Under the pieces are notes generated by a model. That model made no database searches, had not been told where the DNA came from, and saw nothing but the letters and a program-made list of their open reading frames with translations. Made by a program: the position numbers and the translations under genes. DNA of 24,841 nt from a virus. Location of the stretch: the IMG/VR virus record IMGVR_UViG_3300037258_001229, positions 1 through 24,841 of that record; one strand, given 5' to 3'. This document shows positions 6,466 through 13,329 of the stretch, one piece after another. The stretch's first letter is position 1, and the number at the start of each line of letters is the position of its first letter.

Positions 6466-7827
6466 CTATAGATCATTGGAATCGCCGCCACGACGCCGGC
6501 GCTGCGCGAGTGTCACACGGTACTGATGCCGATCGCCTGCATCGAGTACGGCAACGCGGGACAGCGCACCGTTGAATGTCCAAAGACATAGGCCGCGCTC
6601 TCCGTTTCGATGCTTGACTACGTTGCATTCCAGTACGTCGCGCATCGCGAAGCCATTGTCGTAGTGCCCTTCGCTGAATAGCAATCCGATAATGTCAGCA
6701 CTTTCCTCGATTGCGCCGCAGTCACGCAAGTCGCTTGCATTGGGCCGTTTATCGTCACGTGATTCGACGCCGCGATTCAACTGTGCGAGAGCGATAACGG
6801 GTATGGCGAGATCTTTGGCAAGCGCCTTCAGTGAGTAGCTCACATCGCGCAATTGATCGTACCGATTGTGTCCGACGCCGCGCAGAAGTTGCAGGTAATC
6901 GATGATCACCAGGCCAAGTCCGGCGCGCGCCTTCAGCGCAGTGCATTCTGATCTGACATGCGAGACCGTTGGTGCTGAGGAGTCATCGATCCACAACTTC
7001 AGCCGTGCAATCTTCGTCGCGGCCGGCGTGATGGCTTCCCACTCGGCGTCGGTCAGCTCCTTCGCAGTGCGAAGCTTTCCTTGCGGCACGCTACTTTCAA
7101 ACGCGACGGCTCGACGCATCAGTTGGCGCGCGGGCATCTCAGCAGAGAAAATAGCGACTTGGGCGCGCGTGGCGACGTGCGCGGCAATGCTGATGATAGT
7201 TGCTGTTTTTCCCATGCCGGGCCGACCTGCGAGCACCACCAGGTCACCAGGCTCAAGGCCATGCGTGAGCTCATCGAAGTCGCTCAGGCCGATCTGCAGT
7301 CCGTGTTGTCTGTCGCGGCGGGAGTCGAGTTCATCGATAAACTCGTGCGTCAGCGTCTCGCTGTGCACGAGCCCGGCGCCACGGCGCGTTGCGGCATGCA
7401 GCTGCAGCAGTTGCTCCTGAGCTCGAATCAACGCCGCGTGCCCATCGTCGGTGCCCGCGGAGGCTTGTCGGTCGAGCTGCTCGGCGAAGGCCTTCAGCTG
7501 CCGGCGCAAGGACCAATCGATCACTGTGGCAGCGTAGGCCTCGATATTCGCGACTCCCGGTGTGTCCTTTGCGAGCGTGCCGAGGTACGCAATGCCACCG
7601 GCGTCGAACAGCAGGCCGCGCCGCTCGAGGTAATCGCCGAGCACGACCAGGTCGAAGGGTTTGCCGACGCCAGCCAGTTGCTCGATCCCGGCGAATATCG
7701 TCCGATGATCGGGGCGGTAAAAGTCGGCGGCGGCGAGGCCTGTGAGCCGGCACCACGCAGCCGGCTCGAGCATGAGGCCGCCGATCACGGCTTGCTCCGC
7801 GGGCAGCGAGTAGAGATCAGCGGCCAT
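6466..7827 (-). CDS. dnaB-like: DnaB-type replicative helicase, 453 aa
   Basis: Phage-encoded hexameric helicase that would unwind the element's DNA at the fork. An N-terminal DnaB domain (EQAVIGGLML at residues 11-20, FYRPDHRTIF at 36-45) is followed by a RecA-like domain with Walker A GRPGMGKT (201-208), IFSAEMP (227-232), Walker B VIIDYLQLL (307-315), and ALAQLNRGVESRDDKRPNASDLRDCGAIEESADII with the sensor and arginine-finger region. Length is typical of DnaB. GGAG stands six bases before the ATG, and the start overlaps the DUF1376 gene by 11 bases, so loader and helicase are probably co-translated. All key motifs are intact. Confidence 0.93.
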   Translation of the reverse strand: MAADLYSLPAEQAVIGGLMLEPAAWCRLTGLAAADFYRPDHRTIFAGIEQLAGVGKPFDLVVLGDYLERRGLLFDAGGIAYLGTLAKDTPGVANIEAYAATVIDWSLRRQLKAFAEQLDRQASAGTDDGHAALIRAQEQLLQLHAATRRGAGLVHSETLTHEFIDELDSRRDRQHGLQIGLSDFDELTHGLEPGDLVVLAGRPGMGKTATIISIAAHVATRAQVAIFSAEMPARQLMRRAVAFESSVPQGKLRTAKELTDAEWEAITPAATKIARLKLWIDDSSAPTVSHVRSECTALKARAGLGLVIIDYLQLLRGVGHNRYDQLRDVSYSLKALAKDLAIPVIALAQLNRGVESRDDKRPNASDLRDCGAIEESADIIGLLFSEGHYDNGFAMRDVLECNVVKHRNGERGLCLWTFNGALSRVAVLDAGDRHQYRVTLAQRRRRGGDSNDL

Positions 7828-8698
7828 CGCGAGCTCCGTTGACGCGACCGCGATCGTCGTATTTTCCCTCGATCGTCTTCGCGAAATTCTCCGGTTTGAG
7901 CAACCAGGGCAGATCGGCTCGAAAATCTGTCTTGCGGCCGGTAAGGAACGAGCTCGCCGCCACCTTCTGGAAATATTTTTGCCAATACTCCGGGGAATCG
8001 GCAGGAAGGCCCTCGGCGACGCGCTCGAGGGCTCTGGCGGTCAGTGCGGCGGCGCGCGCCTTCGACCACACTTTGACTCGCGGCAGCTCGGGGAGGGTTT
8101 CGTGGTACGCGGCAATGACCTGGTCGTGGAACGGTTTTGCCCGGCACCTGGCCTTGTTCGAGGAATTGCGGCCGCGAGGCCGAGAGTCCGAGTCCTCGAG
8201 GACTCCAGAAACCGGAGACGGAGACGGAGACGGAGACGGAGACGGAGACGGAGACGGAAGCATCCCCTGGGCATATGCAGAATCGGATCCCACAGCATCT
8301 GCTGCAGCATGTGCCCCGGCATCTGCTGCGGCAGATGCCGCAGCATCATCGAATAGGTCAGGGCTATCAGCGTGCCACCGCTTTTCCGCCTTCTGCCGTG
8401 CAGTCTGGGATCGACGCCTGGACTCCGCTCGATGCTCCTCGAGCCGCGCGTTTACCAGGCCGCCGGCCGTTTCGGTGAACTTCTCGCGGATGCCCGGCCA
8501 AATCAGCGCGAATTCCTCGGCGCCGCAACCGACCAGGCGCCCGAGTCGCGCGAGATCAGTGGGAAGCGGTCCCGTTTCCCATGAGAAAAACAGCAGGTCC
8601 GTGTACGCGCCACGCTCAGCCAGGGATAAGTGGCGAGTGGCGGCGATGTAGTCGCGGACGAACCAGGGCAGCATTGCGAGCTGTGCACCGGTGCCCAT
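7817..8698 (-). CDS. DUF1376 (YdaU-like) phage replication protein, 293 aa
   Basis: The N-terminal 90 residues match DUF1376: MLPWFVRDYIAATRHLSLAERGAYTDLL, WETGPLPTDLARLGRLVGC, then W..IREKF and NARLEEHR. A low-complexity linker follows with alternating Ala-rich and Pro-Ser repeats (encoded at 8214-8255). The C-terminus, SFLTGRKTDFRADLPWLLKPENFAKTIEGKYDD, is the motif shared by phage O/DnaT-like replication proteins. In phages such proteins pair with a DnaB helicase, which is the next gene here, so it is probably the origin-binding or helicase-loading partner. Start at ATG 8698 overlaps the upstream stop (TGATG). Confidence 0.85.
   Translation of the reverse strand: MGTGAQLAMLPWFVRDYIAATRHLSLAERGAYTDLLFFSWETGPLPTDLARLGRLVGCGAEEFALIWPGIREKFTETAGGLVNARLEEHRAESRRRSQTARQKAEKRWHADSPDLFDDAAASAAADAGAHAAADAVGSDSAYAQGMLPSPSPSPSPSPSPSPVSGVLEDSDSRPRGRNSSNKARCRAKPFHDQVIAAYHETLPELPRVKVWSKARAAALTARALERVAEGLPADSPEYWQKYFQKVAASSFLTGRKTDFRADLPWLLKPENFAKTIEGKYDDRGRVNGARDGR
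8214..8255. repeat. Hexanucleotide tandem repeat (GGAGAC, seven copies)
   Basis: Seven perfect head-to-tail copies of GGAGAC on the plus strand, read on the minus strand as the Pro-Ser repeat in the linker of the DUF1376 protein. The unit is a multiple of three, so gain or loss of copies changes linker length without shifting the frame. Confidence 0.95.
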
Positions 8699-8922
8699 CA
8701 ATTGCGACGCCCAAGAAATATTTGTGTCGCCCTATACAGCTGCGCTCCGCGAAAGCACTGGATGCAGAGATTCCACCACGACGGTCGATCCATCAGCGGG
8801 TAGCCGCAGGACGCGCATACGCGAGGCGCGACGCGTTCCCGAAAGGGCAGGATTGCGGCGCCAGCAGCAGCAGATCCGCTACCCGGCGCCCCTGCGGCGG
8901 CCGGCTCGTGTAATCTTGGCAT
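8698..8922 (-). CDS. Small zinc-ribbon protein, 74 aa
   Basis: The C-terminal half has two CxxC pairs, CASCGYPL and CIQCFRG, about twenty residues apart with PSWWN between, a typical zinc ribbon. The N-terminal half is Ala/Gly-rich and probably disordered. The ATG at 8922 has GAGGA nine bases upstream and lies inside the upstream gene (44-base overlap); the stop overlaps the DUF1376 start (TGATG). Such mini-ribbons are common just before replication genes in prophages; a DNA- or protein-binding role is likely, but unknown. The compact overlaps on both sides argue that it is real. Confidence 0.7.
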   Translation of the reverse strand: MPRLHEPAAAGAPGSGSAAAGAAILPFRERVAPRVCASCGYPLMDRPSWWNLCIQCFRGAQLYRATQIFLGRRN

Positions 8923-9109
8923 CGTTGAAATCCTCAGCCCGCGGTGATGTCTGCCAGGACGCCGCGGGCTTTTTATTGGTGGTGGCAACAAGGGGCGAAG
9001 CGGCGCCAGTGCTGGCCAGGTCGGCCTCCTGCTCGATTTCCTCAATGACCAAGTCGGCCAGGAGGTCGAGCAGAGCGTCATAGCGCGGAATGTGCGAAGG
9101 AGGGCGCAT
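8879..9109 (-). CDS. Small phage protein with conserved N-terminus, 76 aa
   Basis: Function unknown. The first 30 residues (RPPSHIPRYDALLDLLADLV, then IEEIEQEADLA) form an amphipathic acidic helix. The rest is Ser/Ala/Arg-rich and probably disordered. Small proteins starting with a Pro-rich turn followed by a helix of this kind are common in the early operons of proteobacterial prophages. Start ATG at 9109 with AGGA four bases upstream, immediately after the stop of the MerR-like gene at 9110. It overlaps the zinc-ribbon gene by 44 bases in another frame; both readings are supported by start signals. Confidence 0.55.
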   Translation of the reverse strand: MRPPSHIPRYDALLDLLADLVIEEIEQEADLASTGAASPLVATTNKKPAASWQTSPRAEDFNDAKITRAGRRRGAG

Positions 9110-9313
9110 TTATCCTGCGGCGCGGCCTCTGTGGTTCATGCGCGCGGCATAGATTTCGCGAACCTTCGCCGCGGTCCCGGGCGCGAATAGCCTGTTCCCC
9201 CTGGAATCGACCGTGTAATTAATGAGTTTGAGGTTGGCGTACAAACGCACCGTCGGCGGGCTGACCTCGGCCTCACGGGCCAGCGTCCCCGTCGTCTGTT
9301 GAACTTCGCTCAT
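9110..9313 (-). CDS. MerR-like small DNA-binding regulator, 67 aa
   Basis: A single winged-HTH domain: TGTLAREAEVSPPTVRLYANLKLINYTVDSRGNRLFAPGTAAKVREIYAAR. The TLAREAEVSPPTVRLYANLKLI part matches the MerR/excisionase HTH (helix-turn-helix followed by the turn into the wing with R-LF). There is no effector domain, so it could be a phage repressor, activator or recombination directionality factor for the adjacent serine recombinase. Start ATG at 9313 chosen because AAAGG stands six bases upstream; an in-frame ATG at 9319 would leave no spacing. It heads the left operon, with its own promoter at 9358-9385. Confidence 0.78.
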   Translation of the reverse strand: MSEVQQTTGTLAREAEVSPPTVRLYANLKLINYTVDSRGNRLFAPGTAAKVREIYAARMNHRGRAAG

Positions 9314-9357
9314 ATCCATCCTTTCGCCTGGCATTGCGTTAACCGTGTAACGCGGCG

Positions 9358-9385
9358 ATACTAGGTCACGGATGCAAGGCGTCAA
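9358..9385 (-). promoter_or_regulatory. Predicted sigma-70 promoter of the left (early) operon
   Basis: On the minus strand: TTGACG (9385-9380), 16-base spacer, TAGTAT (9363-9358), giving a leader of about 38 bases to the ATG at 9313. A CGTTA/TAACG inverted repeat (9337-9352) lies at the expected transcription start and could be an operator. Two direct copies of GTCACGGATG (9365-9374 in the spacer, 9401-9410 upstream) are further candidate binding sites for the MerR-like protein. Confidence 0.55.
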
Positions 9386-9388
9386 TAA

Positions 9389-10069
9389 GTGACGGCATTT
9401 GTCACGGATGGGAAAGTGAACTCAGCGAAGCAAGCGTTACGGACCGCCTTCTGGTTCGATAAAAGGCTCCTTGAATCGGCTTTAGCGTTCGGGAATGGGG
9501 AAGCCGCGCGCGCTGCCTTTGGGTGGGTTGGGGCCGCGGTCGGGGATCGTGCCAAGGAGGCCGGCTTTACTGCAGAAGAAGTCAGAGCGCTGCGCTGGAG
9601 CGATGACTTTGTGCACATCGGCCCAGATGATCTGATTTGGAAGTTCCGTGCGGCCCTCGGATGGGCAAGCGCAATGGATCGAGAAAAATCGGAGCGGGGA
9701 TTTCGTGCGCGACAAGATGAGTGGTTCAGCGAAAAGCTCGCTTCGGTTCAGATTGTATCGAGGTGGCGCATGGTAAATGGCGTGCTGATCGAATCAGTGG
9801 TGCCCAAGATCAATTCCGTCGAGCGGTGCATCGCATATGCGGTCGGAATCTACTTGCTCGACAGACACGGTCTTCGGCAAGCCGTCAAGCAGTGTCCATT
9901 TGTCTCGAGTCCATTGAGCGGGTTAGAAGCATTTTTCGGACGTAGCAGACCTGGGAACGTTCCGCATTGGTTCCTGCAATGGCCTCTGTCGAAACGACGA
10001 TTTTGCTGCGACCAGCATGCGGCGACCTACAGACAGCGGGAAAAGCGGAAGCGGGACGAGCAAGCATAG
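9389..10069 (+). CDS. Hypothetical protein with C-terminal CGNR-like zinc finger, 226 aa (GTG start)
   Basis: Function unknown. The C-terminal region runs CPF, then GNVPHWFLQW, then RRFCCDQHAATYRQREKRKR. This resembles the CGNR-type zinc finger pattern (C ... RRxC...C/H..R..YR.R) of putative DNA-binding proteins. Cys and His are present, but the spacing is atypical. The N-terminal 170 residues are mixed helical with WFDKRLLESALAFGNGEAARAAFGW. The GTG at 9389 has AAGG eight bases upstream; GTG at 9416 is an alternative. It ends 15 bases before the serine recombinase and shares its strand, so it may be co-transcribed and act with it. It is divergent from the MerR-like regulator. Confidence 0.6.
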   Translation: MTAFVTDGKVNSAKQALRTAFWFDKRLLESALAFGNGEAARAAFGWVGAAVGDRAKEAGFTAEEVRALRWSDDFVHIGPDDLIWKFRAALGWASAMDREKSERGFRARQDEWFSEKLASVQIVSRWRMVNGVLIESVVPKINSVERCIAYAVGIYLLDRHGLRQAVKQCPFVSSPLSGLEAFFGRSRPGNVPHWFLQWPLSKRRFCCDQHAATYRQREKRKRDEQA

Positions 10070-10084
10070 GACGAATGGGGAATC

Positions 10085-11851
10085 ATGAAAGCAGCTATCT
10101 ACACACGCTTTTCGTCCGATCGTCAGCGCGAGGCCTCCACCGAGGATCAGGCGCGCAACTGTCGGCGCCGGCTCGAATCTGAGGGCTTCACGCTTGGCGC
10201 GCATTTCCGCGATGAAGCGATGTCTGGCTCGATATCAGCTCGACCCGGTTACCAGAAAATGCTGAAGGCCGCGGAGGCGCGAGAGTTTGTCGTCCTCGTG
10301 GTCGACGATCTGTCCCGCCTCTCTCGTGACCAGGTCGAGAGCGAGCGTACTATCCGCCGCCTGGAATTCAGCGGCGTGCGCATCATCGGCGTGAGCGACG
10401 GCTACGACAGTCAGAGCAAGAGCCGCAAAGTGCAGCGTGGCGTGCGTGGGCTGATGAATGAAATTTATCTCGACGATCTAAAGGATAAGACCCATCGAGG
10501 CCTCGCCGGTCAGGCGCTGAAGAAATATTGGGCGGGTGGCAAGCCGTACGGTTACAGCCTGGCGCAAATCAAGGATGAGAGCAGGAGAGATACGTACGGC
10601 AATCCGGAAGTCATCGGCACAACGCTCGCGATCGAGCCGACGCAGGCCGCAGTCGTGCGCGAGATCTTCGGGTTATACGCTGAGGATTACAGCCAGGTCG
10701 CGATCGCGGAGACACTCAATCGACGAAAGGTGCCTTCCCCTGGCTCGTCTTGGAAGGGCCGAACGGTGCGTCGCACTTCCGGATGGCTCGGCAGCACGAT
10801 CAACTCGCTGCTGGAGAACGAGCTGTATCGCGGGAAGTACCATTGGAACAAATCCGAGTGGCGAAAGGATCCGGACTCTGGCCGACGCAAGATGCGCGTG
10901 CGCCCGAAGTCGGAATGGATTACGAACGACATGCCGGAGCTTCGGATCCTCGACGAGGAGCTGTGGCATCGAGCTCAGGAGCGGCGCGCGCGCTCTAAGA
11001 TACGTGGCGCAGCTGTCGGCGCGGGTATCGCACGCGGCCATTCCGTCGGCGGTGGTCCGCGCTATGCCTTCAGCGGGTTGCTGAAATGCGAACTGTGCGG
11101 CAGCTCACTTGTAATCATTGGTGGCAGCGGCGAGAAGAATCGGACCTATGGCTGTTCGGGGAATAAGTTCGGTGGCTCGCCAGTCTGCGCGAATGCGATC
11201 GGTGTGCGGCAGACGCTCCTCGAGTCGAAGCTGTGCACGCCGATCAAGCGCGATCTGCTGACCCCGGCGTTCCTGGCCGATATCGAGCGACGCGTAATCC
11301 AGAAACAGGCGACCAGGTCGAAGGGCGCAACAGACAGTGCGCCGCGCGTTGCTGCTCTGCGCCAACAGATCGAGAATCTCGGCGAAGCTGTCGCCTCTGG
11401 AGGGCTGCGGAATTCGCCCGCATTGGCGCAGCGTCTGACGGCGGCCGAGGAGGAGCTGGCAACGCTTCTGGCGCAATGCGCTCGGCCAACCGCGCAGATC
11501 ATCGACCTGCCTGCGCGGTTGGCGAAGCGGATCGCTAAGCTCGTCGACGGCCTGGAGCTAAAGATCAATCAGCAGCCGCATCGGGCGAGGGCCGCGATTC
11601 GGGAGATCTGCGGCGATATTCCGGTGAGACCGGATCCGACGGGTAAGTTTTTGTTGGCCCGGGTGGGCCTGAGCCAGACGCTGCTGGCTGCAGTCGCTGG
11701 CTCCGAGAGGTTCATGGTAGCGGGGGCGCGCTATGTGACGTTCCGCAGGTTCCCGGTTCGGCGCTGCTTAGATAGGAAAAACAATAACTTACTGGCGTCT
11801 CGCTCTTGCTCAATCTTGCCGGATTTTGGCGGGACATTAGACGGCCGTTAG
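10085..11851 (+). CDS. Large serine recombinase (phage integrase type), 588 aa
   Basis: Site-specific recombinase that would integrate and excise the element. The N-terminal resolvase domain has YTRFSSDRQ with the predicted catalytic Ser10, then the VDDLSRLSRD motif with conserved arginines, and the long E helix. The recombinase domain follows (GGKPYGYSL; PTQAAVVREIFGLYAE; NRRKVPSP; STINSLLENELYRGKYHWNK), then a zinc ribbon with CELCG and a later C..C pair (about residues 335-370). A coiled-coil region (VAALRQQIENLGEAV; TAAEEELATLL) ends it. Length is normal for the family. GGGGAATC precedes the ATG. The last about 40 residues are unusual in composition and could be altered sequence. Confidence 0.93.
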   Translation: MKAAIYTRFSSDRQREASTEDQARNCRRRLESEGFTLGAHFRDEAMSGSISARPGYQKMLKAAEAREFVVLVVDDLSRLSRDQVESERTIRRLEFSGVRIIGVSDGYDSQSKSRKVQRGVRGLMNEIYLDDLKDKTHRGLAGQALKKYWAGGKPYGYSLAQIKDESRRDTYGNPEVIGTTLAIEPTQAAVVREIFGLYAEDYSQVAIAETLNRRKVPSPGSSWKGRTVRRTSGWLGSTINSLLENELYRGKYHWNKSEWRKDPDSGRRKMRVRPKSEWITNDMPELRILDEELWHRAQERRARSKIRGAAVGAGIARGHSVGGGPRYAFSGLLKCELCGSSLVIIGGSGEKNRTYGCSGNKFGGSPVCANAIGVRQTLLESKLCTPIKRDLLTPAFLADIERRVIQKQATRSKGATDSAPRVAALRQQIENLGEAVASGGLRNSPALAQRLTAAEEELATLLAQCARPTAQIIDLPARLAKRIAKLVDGLELKINQQPHRARAAIREICGDIPVRPDPTGKFLLARVGLSQTLLAAVAGSERFMVAGARYVTFRRFPVRRCLDRKNNNLLASRSCSILPDFGGTLDGR

Positions 11852-11858
11852 ACGGGCG
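11837..11858. repeat. Tandem 11-bp repeat at the recombinase stop codon
   Basis: Two head-to-tail copies, TTAGACGGCCG (11837-11847) and TTAGACGGGCG (11848-11858), differing by one base and overlapping the stop of the serine recombinase. Serine integrase attachment sites commonly adjoin the integrase gene, so this is one candidate region for an attachment-site arm, unproven. Confidence 0.5.
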
Positions 11859-11862
11859 TATA

Positions 11863-11878
11863 CTGTGAATACGTACAG
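11863..11878. promoter_or_regulatory. LexA-like (SOS) box
   Basis: CTGT (11863-11866), eight bases, ACAG (11875-11878): the core spacing of the proteobacterial LexA operator, with TA before the CTGT. It lies between the recombinase and the toxin-antitoxin genes. One match to an eight-base core is not strong on its own. Confidence 0.35.
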
Positions 11879-11898
11879 AAGGCGGGCACCCGGCTTCT
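11877..11898 (+). terminator. Imperfect hairpin after the serine recombinase
   Basis: AGAAG, mismatch, CGGG, two-base loop, CCCG, mismatch, CTTCT, then AAATATT. It could end the recombinase transcript, but it lacks a T run, so it is a weak terminator candidate. It could equally be a recombination or operator site. Confidence 0.3.
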
Positions 11899-11946
11899 AA
11901 ATATTCAACCAGCGTGACCCACTACCCGAAGCCGGGGTTGTGGCCA

Positions 11947-11962
11947 TATACTTTTGTGTATA
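11947..11962 (+). promoter_or_regulatory. Inverted repeat and -10-like element before the toxin-antitoxin genes
   Basis: TATAC (11947-11951) and GTATA (11958-11962) form an inverted repeat directly before the toxin ATG. A TATAAT hexamer overlaps the start codon (11959-11964). Toxin-antitoxin operons are usually repressed by the antitoxin at such short inverted repeats, so this is a likely operator; where transcription begins is unclear. Confidence 0.4.
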
Positions 11963-12367
11963 ATGCCTATCGACTATTTAGAGGGCGCCGAGCAGGACAT
12001 CCAAGCGCTAGAGGACACCGATCCCGAAGCGCTGGCAATCGTGCTCGCCTTTCTTGAAGAGGCAGACGCGGACCCTAAGCTGATCGAGAAGTTTACGAGC
12101 CGCGGCAATGTGGATTTTCAGAGTCACAAGGTCAATGTAAAGATTTGGCGCACTGCTCGTCGGGCCAACGCGAACTTATTTCGCATTCGAGTGCTGGATA
12201 CGCCAGCCACGAGCTACCGGATCATTTACGGGTACAACTGGCGCACTCGCCAGATAGGTATTTTGGCGATCGTACACAAGGAAAGTTTTGACTATGGGCT
12301 CTCCAGCGAAATCGGTGACCGAATCCAACGCGATTGGAGCATCGCTACCGGCGACGAATCCACCTGA
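11963..12367 (+). CDS. higB-like: RelE/HigB-type toxin, 134 aa
   Basis: Predicted mRNA-interferase-type toxin. The core shows the RelE/ParE fold order: an N-terminal helix pair (LEGAEQDIQALEDTDPEALAIVLAFL), a basic strand VNVKIWRTARRANANLFRIRVLD, the YRIIYGYNWRTRQIGILAIVHKESFDY segment matching the family's closing strands, then a C-terminal helix. ATG at 11963 is preferred over a TTG at 11954. The next gene is an XRE-type antitoxin whose start overlaps by 74 bases, and toxin-first order is typical of HigBA. Catalytic residues cannot be assigned by eye, so toxicity is an inference from fold and neighbour. Confidence 0.75.
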   Translation: MPIDYLEGAEQDIQALEDTDPEALAIVLAFLEEADADPKLIEKFTSRGNVDFQSHKVNVKIWRTARRANANLFRIRVLDTPATSYRIIYGYNWRTRQIGILAIVHKESFDYGLSSEIGDRIQRDWSIATGDEST

Positions 12368-12785
12368 TTCACAGGTTAGTGCGCCTGATGACGCGGCTCC
12401 AAAATCGTCGGGCCGAGTCATCACGCACGAATTCAGTGTGCCGCCAATGCTTCCGATGAAGGGAGGCCGGGCTCTTCGGGACGTCATGAAGAGGGTAGAG
12501 GCCAAGCCTGCCATGGCGGCGCTACTCGCCGATGCTCGGCGAAATCTTGCAAAAGAGATGGGAATTGACAGCCGTTCGTTTCGCATGCTGAGGCTGCAAT
12601 CTGGTCTTTCGCAAACGAAACTGGCGGAGCGAGCACGCGTAACTCAATCCTACGTGGCAAGGGTAGAAGCGGGGAGTGTTGATCCTGGCACGGAGATGAT
12701 TGTCCGCTTGTCTGAAGCTCTCGGCGCTCCGGCTGAAAAGGTCTTTGTCGCAATTATCGCTCAGCGCGTGAGCCAAAATGTCTGA
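12294..12785 (+). CDS. higA-like: XRE-family antitoxin (HigA-like), 163 aa
   Basis: The C-terminal 60 residues are a clear XRE helix-turn-helix: FRMLRLQSGLSQTKLAERAR, VTQSYVARVEAGSVDP, then a TEMIVRLSEALG helix. Residues 1-60 are a Ser/Pro-rich, probably disordered, extension that may wrap and block the toxin. The ATG at 12294 has GGAAAG eight bases upstream, so the frame overlaps the toxin by 74 bases. It would repress the operon at the inverted repeat at 11947-11962 and neutralise the upstream toxin. The next gene (12778) overlaps the stop, so the operon extends beyond the pair. Confidence 0.8.
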   Translation: MGSPAKSVTESNAIGASLPATNPPDSQVSAPDDAAPKSSGRVITHEFSVPPMLPMKGGRALRDVMKRVEAKPAMAALLADARRNLAKEMGIDSRSFRMLRLQSGLSQTKLAERARVTQSYVARVEAGSVDPGTEMIVRLSEALGAPAEKVFVAIIAQRVSQNV

Positions 12786-13230
12786 GCAGCGATTCGTTTC
12801 CACTATCTTTTGCGACGATATCCGGATGGAGGTCGGAAACAAACCTTCACTCATGGGGTGTTATTCCTCAGACATGTACGTTCAAAGTCTCCCTTTTGTG
12901 TTGCCAAAGTTCTGCGCACTGGTAAAGGCTTTCACGCCGATTGACCGCCCCTATATCAAGCTCGTAACGCGCATCCTCCGGGACGATGTGACTCTCGGGG
13001 AATTCTCTTTCCATTCGACCGACCTTGAGAACGTTGCAACAGCGCCCGAATTCCATCCGGGCGCCCACTATACAGCTGTGCCCATTCACTTCGTTCTAAC
13101 ACCCTTTGCCATCGACAATCCATGCCGTATTCGCGTTGAAGTGGAGACGGAAGACGCCACCCTCTATGGTGGATCAATTTGGATCGGTCTTCCGCCGTCA
13201 ACCGGGTTTTCGAATTCTAACGCGATGTAG
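12778..13230 (+). CDS. DUF6941 family protein, 150 aa
   Basis: The segment TIFCDDIRMEVGNKPSLMGCYSSDMYV followed by LPFVLPKFCALVKAFTP resembles the DUF6941 family, a mainly beta-strand family of unknown function: an FCDD-R-E-GxK-SLxGxY start, then alternating strands such as YIKLVTRILRDD and HYTAVPIHFVLTPF. No catalytic motif is evident. The start overlaps the antitoxin stop (ATGTCTGAG arrangement), so it is translated with the toxin-antitoxin pair and may be a third operon member or cargo. Family assignment is from the N-terminal motif and is moderately sure. Confidence 0.65.
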   Translation: MSEQRFVSTIFCDDIRMEVGNKPSLMGCYSSDMYVQSLPFVLPKFCALVKAFTPIDRPYIKLVTRILRDDVTLGEFSFHSTDLENVATAPEFHPGAHYTAVPIHFVLTPFAIDNPCRIRVEVETEDATLYGGSIWIGLPPSTGFSNSNAM

Positions 13231-13233
13231 TCA

Positions 13234-13329
13234 ATGCCTCAGGAGCACGAACAGGAGCTACGCGAGGCCGCGCGATTTTCTGAAGCGAGCGAACTGGCAT
13301 GTGGCTTAAACGCAAATGACCTTTCATAG
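13234..13329 (+). CDS. Possible 31-residue peptide
   Basis: A short reading frame between the DUF6941 gene and the 318-aa gene: a charged helical stretch (EHEQELREAARFSEASELA), stop at 13327-13329, overlapping the next start by 14 bases. There is no ribosome binding site. Kept only because it fills the gap exactly and would couple translation to the next gene; it may be leader sequence. Confidence 0.2.
   Translation: MPQEHEQELREAARFSEASELACGLNANDLS

Noticed and set aside
7081-7842. Plus-strand frame of 253 codons
   Set aside because: Opposite the DnaB-like helicase with all motifs; shadow frame.
8214-8255. Short regular repeats considered as a CRISPR-like array
   Set aside because: Head-to-tail six-base units with no spacers; a coding microsatellite. 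No CRISPR array elsewhere.
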